A DNA stretch of 64,000 nucleotides from Caballeronia udeis (GTDB lineage: Bacteria > Pseudomonadota > Gammaproteobacteria > Burkholderiales > Burkholderiaceae), in assembly GCF_001544555.2 (NCBI RefSeq), contig NZ_FCOK02000016.1:62001-126000 (forward strand), in the 5' to 3' direction. Below are positions 21,703-32,100 of the stretch, piece after piece (within the stretch, counting starts at the first letter, position 1; the number at the start of each line of letters is the position of its first letter). Under the pieces are notes generated by a model that saw nothing but the letters and a program-made list of their open reading frames with translations, had not been told where the DNA came from and did no database searches. The position numbers and the translations under genes were made by a program.

Positions 21703-22500
21703 TCAATTCGCCGCATTCACACCGCTCGTGGCCGGGTCGAGAAAATCGAAATGGGCGTTGCGGTACTTCTCCTGGCGCAGCATGGCCGGATTGTGCTCGG
21801 TGAGCTCCGTGTATAGCTGAGAGGGTGCGCCGAGGTTCAGCAGAATCTGCGGGAAGAAGCCGCCCATGTCGAGGTCGTACAGCAATTCGACCTGGATGGA
21901 ACCATCAGGCATCGGCGTATAGCGCCAGACGTTGTGAGCGTGCTCGAGGCGCACGCAGCAATTGTCGGGCGGCAGATGGTTCGGCACCGCGAGGCTCTCG
22001 AGCGTCACCACCCTGGTGACCGGGTCAACATGCACCTGGTTTTGCAACAGCATTTCGCGCGGCTTGAACGGCGGGAACAGCTTGATGGTCCACATCGTCA
22101 CGTTGTTGAGCCTGCGCGGATCCCATGGCGTAAGAATCTTGTAGCTCTGGCAGCCGGCAACCCACTTCGAGCAATCGTTCGCGATGCTCTCGTCGAGCGC
22201 CGGCGCGATGATGTTGCTCATGCTGAATTCCCTGGACTGCGTAACGGCCCGGATCCTGAGCGACTCGGAGCCCGGCGTCTTCATCGTGTAGACCTGCGTG
22301 CCGTTCTTGTCGATCTTCAGGTCCCAGCGATTGGAGCCGGAGATGAGCCACAGCCAGTTCGCGAACACGATGAGCATCACAACAATCGGCAACGCGATGA
22401 CCAGCCGCTTGACGAGCCGCAACAAACTAAAGCCGCCCTTCTTGCTTGTGCCGGCCAGCGCATCGGCCCCGGGCTTCGAGTTCACGGTTTGAATTTCCAT
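21703..22500 (-). CDS. Membrane-anchored START-like (SRPBCC) protein, paralogue 1
   Basis: A 265-residue protein with a short cytoplasmic N-terminus, one hydrophobic helix (~28-48) and a START-like domain opening with SGSNRWDLKIDKNGTQVYT. The ATG at 22500 follows GAGGTG at good spacing; an in-frame GTG two codons upstream is less likely. It shares its architecture with the next two genes, including PFKPREMLLQ, a CCVR motif and LPDGSIQVELLYDLDMGG. START folds bind hydrophobic ligands, so the three proteins may hold, shuttle or present a lipid-like intermediate or product at the inner membrane. Orientation of the soluble domain (probably periplasmic) is inferred. Confidence 0.82.
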   Translation of the reverse strand: MEIQTVNSKPGADALAGTSKKGGFSLLRLVKRLVIALPIVVMLIVFANWLWLISGSNRWDLKIDKNGTQVYTMKTPGSESLRIRAVTQSREFSMSNIIAPALDESIANDCSKWVAGCQSYKILTPWDPRRLNNVTMWTIKLFPPFKPREMLLQNQVHVDPVTRVVTLESLAVPNHLPPDNCCVRLEHAHNVWRYTPMPDGSIQVELLYDLDMGGFFPQILLNLGAPSQLYTELTEHNPAMLRQEKYRNAHFDFLDPATSGVNAAN

Positions 22501-22524
22501 TTGCACCTCTATTCGATGAGTTCG

Positions 22525-23355
22525 TTATTGCCCGTTATCCGGCGACGCCTCGAGACTGGTCGAGCCGAACGTGACGGGCTTGCTTTCGTCCAGGAAAGCG
22601 AGGTGGGCATCGCGGTACTTCTGCTGACCGAGCAATGCCGGGATGTCCCTGGACAGGAGTTCGAATACGAGCTGAGGTGCGTGCAGATTCTCCAGAATCG
22701 CGGGGAAAGTACCGCCCAGACTGAGGTCGTAGACCACAATGACCTGGGTCGAACCATCGGGCAGCGGCGTATAGCGCCAGATGTTGTCCATGTGGTTCAT
22801 ACGCACGCAGCAATCATCAGGGGGCAGCTTGTTCGGCACGGCGATGTTCTCGAGCCTGACCACCTTGGTGTCCGGATCCTGGTGAATCTGACCCTGAAGC
22901 AGCATTTCGCGCGGCTTGAACGGTGGGAACATGGCGACCGTCCACAAGGTGATGTTGCTGAGGGAGCGGTTATCAAAGTTCTTGATGATCCGGTAGCCCA
23001 GGCAGCCGGTCACCCACTTCGCGCAATCTCGCTGGTTCTGAATGCTTTCATCGACAAGCGATGCGATCTGGTTGCTGAGGGTCATGCCCCGGAACACCCG
23101 CACGCCCTGGACCTTGAGCGACTCGGAGCCGGGGGACTTGAGCGTGTACACCTGCGTGCCGTCCTTGTCCATCGCGAGCTTCCATTGGTTCGAGCCGGAC
23201 ATGATCCAGATCCAGTTCGCCAGCGTGACCAGCGTGACGATCACTGCCAATACCATCGCCGCCCGCTTGACCGACCGCAGGCTGAAACCGCCGCGTCTGC
23301 GCCGAGCTGTCGGCACATCAGGCTCCATATTCGCCTTCGTGACTTGTGCTTCCAT
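22525..23355 (-). CDS. Membrane-anchored START-like (SRPBCC) protein, paralogue 2
   Basis: A 276-residue protein with a basic N-terminus (TARRRRGGFSL), one membrane helix (~35-55) and a START-like domain beginning SGSNQWKLAMDKDGTQVYT. The ATG at 23355 is preceded by GGGGAT; another ATG at 23367 is possible. It is clearly paralogous to the genes on either side (PFKPREMLLQ, CCVRMNHMDNIWRY). The paired Cys (DCCVR) and isolated Cys residues are shared, consistent with disulfides in the periplasm. The function in the pathway is unknown; lipid or polyketide binding is the natural hypothesis. Confidence 0.82.
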   Translation of the reverse strand: MEAQVTKANMEPDVPTARRRRGGFSLRSVKRAAMVLAVIVTLVTLANWIWIMSGSNQWKLAMDKDGTQVYTLKSPGSESLKVQGVRVFRGMTLSNQIASLVDESIQNQRDCAKWVTGCLGYRIIKNFDNRSLSNITLWTVAMFPPFKPREMLLQGQIHQDPDTKVVRLENIAVPNKLPPDDCCVRMNHMDNIWRYTPLPDGSTQVIVVYDLSLGGTFPAILENLHAPQLVFELLSRDIPALLGQQKYRDAHLAFLDESKPVTFGSTSLEASPDNGQ

Positions 23356-23371
23356 CTGGATCCCCATAGAT

Positions 23372-24115
23372 TTAATTGGCGCCGAGCTCTTGGACGTAGC
23401 CGACATGCGCGTTGCGGTACTTCTCCATGTTCATCAGGTCTTGCATGCCGTGGAGAATCTGGTACGTTCCCTCGATCAAAGCGAGGTTGGCTACGACGTA
23501 TGGCAGACCACCGATATCGGTGTCTTGCTGGAAATCGATGTCGAGCTTGCCGTCGGGCAACGGCGTCAATTTCCAGTGGTTGTGCAGGCGCGTGATGCGC
23601 ACACAGCATGGGTCACGCGGCAGGCGGTCTGGTGCGGCGATGATGTTGATGCGCACCTGCCTGGTGACCCGGTCCTGCACCTGCTCTTGCAGCAGCACGT
23701 ACTCGCGCGGCTTCAATCCCTTCAGATCGAATTTGAACGTGACGTATGCCGCATAGCGGCCGGGCACGCTCGGCAGTTGCTCGATGACGCGGCCGTCGTA
23801 GCAGTGCGCATCGACGCAGCTGTCGAGATCCTCGAGCAGCTTGATCATGCCCGCGAGCCTGGAGTCGACGCGCGTGTGCGCTTTGATCAGCAAGAGGCCC
23901 GAGCCGGGCGTCTTCAAGGTCCAGACTTGAACGCCTTCCTTGTCGGTCGCGAGCTTCCATTGATTCGAGCCTGATGCCACCCACACCCAGTTCGCAATCA
24001 GTGCGATCACGAGCAATGCCGCGAGGCCGTACAGCACAAACCTGAACCACCCCCTCTTGCGTTTGGCCTGTGCCGGTGAATTGGCGATGAGACTTGGATC
24101 ACTTGCTGGTGTCAT
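23372..24115 (-). CDS. Membrane-anchored START-like (SRPBCC) protein, paralogue 3
   Basis: A 247-residue protein, the first of the three to be transcribed. It has a basic N-terminus (AKRKRGW), a membrane helix (~26-46) and a START-like domain (SGSNQWKLATDKEGVQVWT, LKPREYVLLQ, DPCCVRITRL). It is the most divergent and shortest of the trio. It follows the GMC oxidoreductase by 50 bases, and its stop lies 16 bases before the start chosen for paralogue 2. See paralogue 1 for the shared hypothesis of a membrane-tethered hydrophobic-ligand carrier. Confidence 0.82.
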   Translation of the reverse strand: MTPASDPSLIANSPAQAKRKRGWFRFVLYGLAALLVIALIANWVWVASGSNQWKLATDKEGVQVWTLKTPGSGLLLIKAHTRVDSRLAGMIKLLEDLDSCVDAHCYDGRVIEQLPSVPGRYAAYVTFKFDLKGLKPREYVLLQEQVQDRVTRQVRINIIAAPDRLPRDPCCVRITRLHNHWKLTPLPDGKLDIDFQQDTDIGGLPYVVANLALIEGTYQILHGMQDLMNMEKYRNAHVGYVQELGAN

Positions 24116-24165
24116 GATTCGGTTTCCATCGAGTGGTTAGGGATTAAGCGCGCGATGGCGCCAGT

Positions 24166-25449
24166 TCAAAGCGCGCTCAGAAGGTGCCTCGACAGATACT
24201 TCGCCAGACAGACGAGCGAGACGGTCGGCGTGCCGCGCATATCGTCGGGGAGCACCGAGCCGTCGCAAACATGAAGACCGCGAAACTGAGTTTCAAGCGT
24301 GCTGTCGACGTGCTCTTGAATTCGTACCAGGCCTCCAACGCGGCCCGCGGCGGTGACGCCGAAATCGACGATGTCCTTGGCGCCCGCTTTCTCGAGGATC
24401 TTGACGGCCGCTTGCCGGCCGCGGTCGAGCTTGGCCCGGTCGTGCTGATCGAATGTCTTGTGCAAACGCCCGTTCGGGCGCATTTGTCCGCCAAGGCCAT
24501 CCTTGACCTTGACGCCAATGCCGATCGTCTCGGGAAAAGCGAACAAATGCTTGAGCTTCATGCCGCCCACCATCATCGGCCGATGCAGCGCGCGCACAAT
24601 GTTGGCGTCGCTCAACTCGATGCCCGCATCCAGCTGGCAGCCCGCGCTGCCTACGAAACCGTCGGTGCCCTTGAGGCCGGGCACGAGGCCATAGATCGCG
24701 TAGCCGGGGTTGCAATAGAAGCCGCGCGCGCCAATGCCCTCGACGCCGGTGTCACGCAAAATCTTCGGCGTTGCCAGCTCGCCCGCGGCGAGCACGATCT
24801 TCTTCGCGTAAGCTTTGCGGAGCTCAGCGCCGAACGGGCTCTTTCTGAGCTTGTACTCGACGCCAACGGCGCGCTCGCCGTCAACGAGGATCCTGGAAAC
24901 GGTGGCGCCGTTCATGAGCACGGCGCCGTTGGCAAGCGCATCCTGAACCGATGACTTCGCTTTCCATTTGGCGTCGTAGGCATAGCCGGCAGTGCATCGC
25001 GAAGCGTCGACGAGCATGTCGAATTTGTGCCAGTCGTAGCCCAAGGCCCGCGCGCTGTCGCTCAGCGCGCATCCTTGCGGGTTCAGCAGCGAATCAGGCA
25101 GCGGCCCGATCGGCAGTTCGTTCCTGATGGCCGCGAGATCGCCGGCAAGGTCAATGCCCAGCGTGCGGAAGGTATCGAGCTGCGGATAGTTGACTACGGC
25201 GAAATAGAGGCTTGTCGAACCGCCTGTCGTCAGTGCGCGCACGGTCGAGAGCCCGCGATCGCCGAGAATGACGCGATCGGCAATCGAGACGATCGCGCCA
25301 AGGGTCTCCTTGAGCGGCGGGTTGGCGCCGCGCTCGAGAATCAGCACGCGCTTGTTGCGCAGGGCGAGCTCCTTGGCAATCGTCCCACCGCACGTTCCCG
25401 AGCCGATGACGATCACGTCGAATTCGCGCTGCCCGGCCTTGGCGCTCAT
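24166..25449 (-). CDS. GMC-family FAD-dependent oxidoreductase
   Basis: A 427-residue flavoprotein. The N-terminal Rossmann motif IGSGTCGGTIAKELA binds ADP of FAD, and the C-terminal GLHVCDGSVLPDDMRGTPT is the characteristic GMC/cholesterol-oxidase-type segment. The protein is shorter than fungal GMC enzymes but typical of bacterial ones. No signal peptide is visible. Its ATG overlaps the stop of PKS C (ATGA), so it is translated with the PKS and probably oxidises an alcohol on the polyketide to a ketone or aldehyde. The exact substrate is inferred only from context. Confidence 0.92.
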   Translation of the reverse strand: MSAKAGQREFDVIVIGSGTCGGTIAKELALRNKRVLILERGANPPLKETLGAIVSIADRVILGDRGLSTVRALTTGGSTSLYFAVVNYPQLDTFRTLGIDLAGDLAAIRNELPIGPLPDSLLNPQGCALSDSARALGYDWHKFDMLVDASRCTAGYAYDAKWKAKSSVQDALANGAVLMNGATVSRILVDGERAVGVEYKLRKSPFGAELRKAYAKKIVLAAGELATPKILRDTGVEGIGARGFYCNPGYAIYGLVPGLKGTDGFVGSAGCQLDAGIELSDANIVRALHRPMMVGGMKLKHLFAFPETIGIGVKVKDGLGGQMRPNGRLHKTFDQHDRAKLDRGRQAAVKILEKAGAKDIVDFGVTAAGRVGGLVRIQEHVDSTLETQFRGLHVCDGSVLPDDMRGTPTVSLVCLAKYLSRHLLSAL

Positions 25450-28400
25450 GCTCGCCTCCGCTGCTGCTCAGAGCGCGAGGCCGATTTGCCGGCCGGCTTC
25501 GGCAAGTACTGGTTAATTTTCTTCGCCACGTCCGCGGCGCTCTCACGTTCGAGAATCGCGAAGTGATCGGACTGGATCTCACAGGTCCGCAGTTGGCCAG
25601 CAACCAGCGTGCCCCATCCATAATCGTCAGGCACGTTGGCAAAACCATCGCTCGCACGGATGAGGACCACGACCGACTCGTGCGGCAACGGCCCCGGCAC
25701 ATAGGCGCGGCAGGCCCTCTCGCTCGCCGTGGCGACGTCGACCGTCGCCATGAACTGCGCTTTGGGCACCGTCACGCCCAACTGGCAGAGACTGTCGTAC
25801 AGGAAGGCACTGCGTTCGCCCTCGGACAATAGCCGCAGCGCGCGCGCGTCCAGATCGGAAACCGCGCCGAGCGACTTGACGAAATGCCTGAACACGGCGG
25901 CGGTCATGTCCGTCACGTCGGTGTCCCGCGCGGTGGGGCACAGTGTGTCAAGCAGCATCAGCGATGCGACGCGCTCATTGCGTTGCATCAGCGCTCTCGC
26001 CATCTCGAACGCCACCACGCCGCCATTCGAGTAACCGAACAAGTTATACGGCCCCTCTTTCTGCACGGATCGCAATTGCGCGAGGTTGAACTCGGCCATC
26101 GCTTCGATGCTCGTCACCGACGATGCGTTGCCGTCAAGACCGAGCGGCTCCAGACAGTACAACGGCTGGTCATCGCCCAGCGCGTGGCTGAGTTGCTGCA
26201 ACGACAAGGCACTGCCTCCGGCGCCCGGCAAAGCGAAAATGGGCGCCTTGCGGCCTTTTGACTGAATGGCGATCAAGACATTGACGTTGACCGGCACGTC
26301 GAGCGCGTCCGCCGGTTCATTGCCAACGATGTCCCCGCCGGCAGTGTCGCCATCGGCGACGGGCCCGCTAGCGGCGACGACGAGCGAGTCGACAAGTTCC
26401 GGATACGTTTTCGCCAGATAGGCGGCGAGCGCTTCGATCCGCGGGTGCTGGAACACGGTGCTGGGCGACAAGGCAATACCCAGTACTTCATCGACGCGCT
26501 GAAGCACCGCGGCAATGCCGATAGAGGTCATCCCCAACTCGATCAGCGTTTTGTCCGGCGCGATGTCGGCCGCAGGCTTCGCCAATTGCCGTGCCACCTC
26601 ATGCTTGAGTAAAAGCGCCACGCGCTGCACGGCCGCCATGGGGACCTCGTTGCCAGGGTGCGGCGCACTCACGGGCAACCGATAGAAATGCCACGCATCG
26701 GGTGCCGCCGATTCGTCGGCCAGCGCCTCGCTCAAATCCGGGCTCGTCGGCTCCGCCACCGCCCCCATGCGTGGCCGGAAACTCGTGCGCTCAGCAAAGT
26801 CGATCCAGTGCCGCTCCTTCGCAAACGGATAACCGGGCAGCGTAGCCGCGCGCACCGATGCGCCTTGCCAGATCGTGCGCCACGGCATCGATACGCCGTT
26901 GACCCACAGCAACGCAATCTGTTTCCAATCGCCGCTTTGCACGGCTTCTCTCAATTGCATCCGCGCCATATCCGAGCCGATCAGCGCCGCCAGCGGATTC
27001 TTTCGTCCGGTGTCGACACGGCCATGGAAAATACCGTCCATCTCCAGCCCCACCGGTTCGCGCAGACCCGACTCGAGCACGCGCCTTAACTTGGCCAGAA
27101 GCGCCTCGCGCGAGGACGCCACCACCGCCAGCCTCGCATCAAGCGCCCGACGCCCGACTTGCGCGGTAAAAACGAGATCGTCGAAACGCACGGCCTCGAC
27201 GGCTTCGGTGCTCGAGAGGGACAGGAAGCCGACATAGCCGCGCACGTAGGCCTCGAGGCGGCCGGCGTCGCTCGCAGACAGGACGAAGAGCCGCTCGCAA
27301 GCCACATCGGGGCTCGCCGTGGCGCGCGCATCCAGGTGCTCCTCGAGCAGGATGTGAACGTTGGTGCCGCTATCGGCGAAGGAGTTGATCCCGGCCCTGA
27401 TGGGCACATCGCCCTCGCGGATGTCCTCGAATGCAATCGCACGATCGGCGATATAGAGCGGATGGGCGGCGCTATCGACATCGAGGAAGCTGTTGATACG
27501 CTGCTTCGAAATCGTGGCTGGAAAGCGCTTGTGATGCAAAGACAGCGTCAACTTGATGAGATTGACGGCGCCGCTCGCTGCTTCGACGTTGCCGATGTTG
27601 CCCTTGACGCTGCCAAGTGCGCAGCGCTTCGCATTCTGCGAGCGGCTCGTGAACGCGTTCTTGACGCCTTCGTATTCGAAGGAATCGGCCCATTTTCTGG
27701 CGTAGCCGTCAACCTCGACGTAGCGGACGGATTCCGGAGCGACGGCGGCCAGGCTGTAGCAGGTGCTCAGCACGTCGGTGATCGACTCGTGCCGCACCTC
27801 GGACATGCTGCGGGCCGAACCGCGGTAATTCTGATGCGACGACTTGATGACGGCGTAGATCCGGTCGTTGTCCCGTTGCGCGTCGGCGAGGCGCTTCAAC
27901 ACGACCATGGCGACACCCTCGCCGCGCGTGAATCCGCTCGCGTCGTTGTCGAACACACCGCTCGTGCCGTTGGCCGACAGCAAACCATACTGCGACGAAG
28001 CGACATAGTCGTCGGCAAAGAGATTCAGAGACACACCGCCAGCGAGCGCCAGATTGCTCTCGCCATTGACGAGCGAGTAGTACGCCCGGTTGATCGCAAC
28101 GGCCGAGGACGCGCAGTTGACGTTGATCGACTCGCTCGGGCCGCGCAGGTCGAACGCAAACGAAATGCGGTTGGCCAGGTAATAGGTCGGACTCGACGAG
28201 GTGAACAAAGGCCCGTCCGTGAGACTCTGAAAGTTGAGCTCGCGCAATCGCTGTTCATACTCGGAATACTGATAGCCGACGAACACGCCCGCCTTCGTGC
28301 CGGCCAGCGACTCGACGTCGATGCCGGCGTCTTCGATGGCGTGGTACGTCTGCTGCAAGAGCAGGCGCTGCTGCGGGTCCATCTCCTTCGCCTCGTTGGC

Positions 28401-29108
28401 GGAAAGGCCGAAGAAACCTGCGTCGAAACAATCTACGTCGTCGATGAGGGCGCCCCATTTCGACACCGTCTTGCCGGGCGCCGGGCCTTCAGCATAGTAG
28501 TCCTGCCAGCGCCAGCGCGAAGCCGGGATCTCCCTCACGCTGTTCTTTTCGCCGAGCAGATTGGTCCAGAACACCTGCGCATTCGGCGCATCGGAGAGCG
28601 TGCAGCTCAAGCCGACAATCGCGATATCGGTGGCACGCTGAGGCCGGGCGGTGTCGGCATCGGCCGCATCGGCCGCATCAGCCGCCGAAGAGAGGCCATA
28701 GTGCTTCATCAGATCGTCGGCATGATCAGACACGAGCGCATCGGCGATGTCTTCGATCGAGCCGAACTCGTTGCCTGCCAGATCGACCGAAAATTTGCTG
28801 CTGACGTACTCGATCAGGGCCTGGGCCTCGACTTGCGCCTGAGCCCGCGCCGGTTCGACTTCGCGCACGAGCCCTGCCAGCAGGGCGGCAAGCTCACGCA
28901 GCGTGCTGACATCGGCGAACTGCGCAGGCGTCAGCGCGACGTCGAACTCGCTCTCGATGCCGCTGATCAGCTCCATCACGATGATGGAGTCGATGCCGAG
29001 CGCATGAAACTCCGCATCGGCATCGATGTTCTGCGCCGGCAGCTTGATGGTTGCCTCGATCACGCCGGTGAGGCGCTGAAGCACATGCAATGGAGCCGCG
29101 TTCGACAT
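25446..29108 (-). CDS. PKS C: terminating trans-AT PKS subunit (ACP - KS0 - ACP - thioesterase)
   Basis: A 1220-residue protein starting at ATG 29108 (AAAGGAATCTGAC before it), one base after the stop of PKS B. ACP 8-90 (GIDSIIVMEL) completes the KS-KR half-module of PKS B. A short ACP-like segment (~93-136) follows. The KS (~160-597) keeps the Cys (NVNCASS), but the HGTGT region reads VDGYARKW and the NIGH region reads NIGN, so both decarboxylation histidines are lost: a KS0. A second ACP near residue 860 (LGMTSIGIA) and a thioesterase (950-1195) with FGYSNGG and SDHFAIL follow. The TE makes this the final subunit, although further PKS genes lie downstream. It releases the product by hydrolysis or macrolactonisation. 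Confidence 0.94.
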   Translation of the reverse strand: MSNAAPLHVLQRLTGVIEATIKLPAQNIDADAEFHALGIDSIIVMELISGIESEFDVALTPAQFADVSTLRELAALLAGLVREVEPARAQAQVEAQALIEYVSSKFSVDLAGNEFGSIEDIADALVSDHADDLMKHYGLSSAADAADAADADTARPQRATDIAIVGLSCTLSDAPNAQVFWTNLLGEKNSVREIPASRWRWQDYYAEGPAPGKTVSKWGALIDDVDCFDAGFFGLSANEAKEMDPQQRLLLQQTYHAIEDAGIDVESLAGTKAGVFVGYQYSEYEQRLRELNFQSLTDGPLFTSSSPTYYLANRISFAFDLRGPSESINVNCASSAVAINRAYYSLVNGESNLALAGGVSLNLFADDYVASSQYGLLSANGTSGVFDNDASGFTRGEGVAMVVLKRLADAQRDNDRIYAVIKSSHQNYRGSARSMSEVRHESITDVLSTCYSLAAVAPESVRYVEVDGYARKWADSFEYEGVKNAFTSRSQNAKRCALGSVKGNIGNVEAASGAVNLIKLTLSLHHKRFPATISKQRINSFLDVDSAAHPLYIADRAIAFEDIREGDVPIRAGINSFADSGTNVHILLEEHLDARATASPDVACERLFVLSASDAGRLEAYVRGYVGFLSLSSTEAVEAVRFDDLVFTAQVGRRALDARLAVVASSREALLAKLRRVLESGLREPVGLEMDGIFHGRVDTGRKNPLAALIGSDMARMQLREAVQSGDWKQIALLWVNGVSMPWRTIWQGASVRAATLPGYPFAKERHWIDFAERTSFRPRMGAVAEPTSPDLSEALADESAAPDAWHFYRLPVSAPHPGNEVPMAAVQRVALLLKHEVARQLAKPAADIAPDKTLIELGMTSIGIAAVLQRVDEVLGIALSPSTVFQHPRIEALAAYLAKTYPELVDSLVVAASGPVADGDTAGGDIVGNEPADALDVPVNVNVLIAIQSKGRKAPIFALPGAGGSALSLQQLSHALGDDQPLYCLEPLGLDGNASSVTSIEAMAEFNLAQLRSVQKEGPYNLFGYSNGGVVAFEMARALMQRNERVASLMLLDTLCPTARDTDVTDMTAAVFRHFVKSLGAVSDLDARALRLLSEGERSAFLYDSLCQLGVTVPKAQFMATVDVATASERACRAYVPGPLPHESVVVLIRASDGFANVPDDYGWGTLVAGQLRTCEIQSDHFAILERESAADVAKKINQYLPKPAGKSASRSEQQRRRA
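27320..28630 (-). other. KS0 domain of PKS C lacking both catalytic histidines
   Basis: The active Cys is present (VNCASSAV), but the first His motif is replaced by VEVDGYARKW and the second by NIGNVEAASG. Without these His residues a KS cannot decarboxylate malonyl-ACP, so it should only translocate or transacylate the chain to the final ACP. Confidence 0.85.
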
Positions 29109-29109
29109 G

Positions 29110-32100
29110 TCAGATTCCTTTTGATTTAAAACCGCGCAGGTCGGCGAGGACCAACTGCCTGAGCGTGTCGACGTTGAGGCGCGCGACGGCGCCCGCGGTG
29201 CGCCTCTCGGATGCAGCGGTCTCGTCGCGGGCCGTGCCCGGAAACAGGAGCCGCCGCAGCCGCTTGACTTGTCCTTCCATGACCATGGCCTGACCGGCAT
29301 GCAGGTCCAGTGCGCCGTAGAACGCCCGAAGACCGTTGCCGGTGCTCATCGGGAGCATGCCGGTGGCCTCGAGCAGACGCGCGCGGGCCTTCGGAGCAAT
29401 CTGCATCCCCCCTTCTTCCCAAAGCGGCCAATTGATCGAGACCGCATGGCCGCGGCGCTGGCCTGCGCTCGCGAGCGCATTGCGCCGCTGCGCGAATTGG
29501 TCCATGAATGCGTTGGCCGTCGCGTAATCGGCTTGACCGACGTTGCCCATCGCCGCGCTGACGGACGAGAACAGCACCAGGAAATCGAGATCGAGCTCGC
29601 TCGTCGCTTGATCGAGATGGAACGTCCCGGTGACCTTGGGCTCGAGCACCTCGGCGAACGTGGCCGCGCTCTTGTTGACGATCATGCTGTCGTGCGTCAT
29701 GCCCGCGCTGTGGATCACGCCGTGCAAGGCGCCGTAGCGGTTCACGATCTCCTTGATGAGCGCGTCGACCGCGTCTGCGCTATTGAGATCGAGCGATTGG
29801 TACATGAGCTGGCTCGATGGCACCAAAAGCGGCGAGGCCAGCCGCTCGATCGCCTCGCGCTTCTCGTCGGTCAGTGGCGAACGCCCGGTGAACACGATGC
29901 GCGCCGACGGCGTTTGACGCAGGATTTCGCGGGCAAACGTCAGCCCCAAGCCGCCCAAGCCACCTGTGATCAGGTAGACACCGCGATCGCGGATCGCGAT
30001 GCGCGCTTCGGCCCGCAAGCTCGCCTCCTGCCAGCGCAGCACTCTCAACTGCTCGCCCTCGCATCGGAAAAGCGCTTCCGCGGGCGCGGCACGACAGGCG
30101 CGCAGCCGTGCGGCAAGCGTGCGCTCGTCGGCAGCGTCGCCAATCAAAACGAGCTGACCGATCAGGCCTGGCTGCTCGAGGCGCGCGGACCTGATGAGGC
30201 CCGACAAGCCCGCCATAAGAGTATCGGCGCCCTCACAGCCGACCGCGATCTGAAACAGCACCTTCCCTTTGACTCTCGCCTGCAGCACTGCCTGAAGCCG
30301 CTCGAACGAGGCCACGGCGGCCGCACGGTAGCGCTCGGCCGCACTGAGCGATTGCGGGAGAGCGAGCCGTGTTATCTGCCCGATTTCGGGCGCCGATGAC
30401 CTGAACCGGTCGATGTCGAGGTGCGGCAGATCACAGAGAACGACCACGTGCTGCACCATCGTGTCCGCCGGCGCCGGAGCGGCAACGGCGCCGGCTGCAT
30501 CCACCCAGACCGGATGCGCCAGCACGGTGCCGACCTCGGGCGCGTGCAGCACCGACACCCTGGCTGCCGGCTTGTCCGTCTTGGGCGCGGCGGCCGTTTC
30601 GATCCAATGCCGTTCGCGAGCAAACGGATAGGTCGGCAGGCTCAAGCGCTTCAGACGCTCGCCTGACGTATGCAACCGGCTCCAGTCGATTTCCGCGCCC
30701 GTCACCCAGGCTTTTGCCATGTCGTGCGTGCCGCGCGAGATGTCGTCGTTCCGGTTCTGGTCGGCACCCTTGCGTGCTACCCGAGCGCAATATAGACCCG
30801 GCACTTCGCCTTGAGCCGCCACGAACCGGTCAAGCTGCTCCGTCAGCTCGGCGATAGAACGCGTGACGATGGCCAGCCGCTCTTCCACGGGGTCGCGGCC
30901 GACCTGCAGCGTATAGGCGAGAGCGTCGAGCTCCACCGCATGCGTGCGCACATGCGCAAGCAGCGATGCGGCGTACGCGCGCAGCCGCTCCTCGTTTTTT
31001 GCCGAGAGCACCACGATCTGCTCGGCCTGCGTCTGAACGGGCGCCACCGGCTTCGGCGCGATGTACTCCTCGAGCACCACGTGTGCGTTCGCCCCGCCCC
31101 AGCCGAACGAGCTCACGCCCGCCCGGAGCGGCAAAGCGGTGCCGTCCGGTGCGCAGGCGGCTGCCCAAGGCGTTGTCTTGTCGACGATGTAAAACGGGCT
31201 GCCGCTCAAATCGACGTACGGATTGAGCTCCTTCAGATGCAGCAGCGCCGGGATCTGCCGATGCTTCATCGCCAGCAGCACCTTGAGCAGGCTGGCGATG
31301 CCGGCTGCGGGCTCCAGGTGGCCAATATTGGTCTTGACGGCGCTCAAACCGCAGTGCGGCTTGAGCGGCGCCGGCATGCCATGCTGCTGATACAGATCGC
31401 CGAACGATTTCTTCAGCGCCTGAATCTCGATCGGGTCACCCAGGCTCGTGCCGGTGCCGTGGCATTCGATATAGCCGACGGTGCCCGGATCGATTTGCGC
31501 TTTCTGGTAGGCCTCGATCAAGAGCTCGGTCTGCGCCTTCGGATTGGGCGCCGTCAGGTTGGTCACGCGGCCGCCATGGTTCTCGGCGGTTGCCTTGATC
31601 ACGGCGTAAATCGGATTGCCATCAGCTACGGCCTGCGACAAGCGCTTGATCAGGATTGCACCCACGCCCTCACCACGCACGTAACCGTTGGCGTTCTTGT
31701 CGAAGGTCTTGCACTTGCCGTCCGGGCTCAACATGCCGGCCGAGCTGAGCGAGATGTGCGCGACAGACGTCAGCATCACCTGCACGCCGCCGACGATGGC
31801 CATGTCGCTGCTGCCGGTGTGGATCGACTCGATGGCCCGATGCAGCGCGATCAGCGAGCTTGAGCAGGCCGTGTCGATCGGCGCGCTGGGGCCGCGCAGG
31901 TTGAACAGGAACGAGATGCGATTGGCCAGAATCGAATGCGAATTGCCGGATGCCGAATAACCGTCCAAAGAGGTCTGATGCTCCGACAGCACATCAATGT
32001 AGTCCTTCGACGAAACGCCCACAAAAAGGCCCGTGCGCGTGCCCGAGAGATCCGACACCTTGTGTCCCGAGTCCTCGATCGCCGTCCATACGGTCTCGAT

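Noticed and set aside
22025..23609. Other frames over the START-like genes on both strands (for example plus 21934-23595)
   Set aside because: They lack start signals and domain features; the minus-strand START-like frames have membrane helices and shared paralogue motifs.
29108..29300. Upstream extension of PKS C to a start at 29300
   Set aside because: The added ~64 residues are an out-of-frame reading of the PKS B KR end; ATG 29108 has a good ribosome-binding site and follows the PKS B stop by one base.
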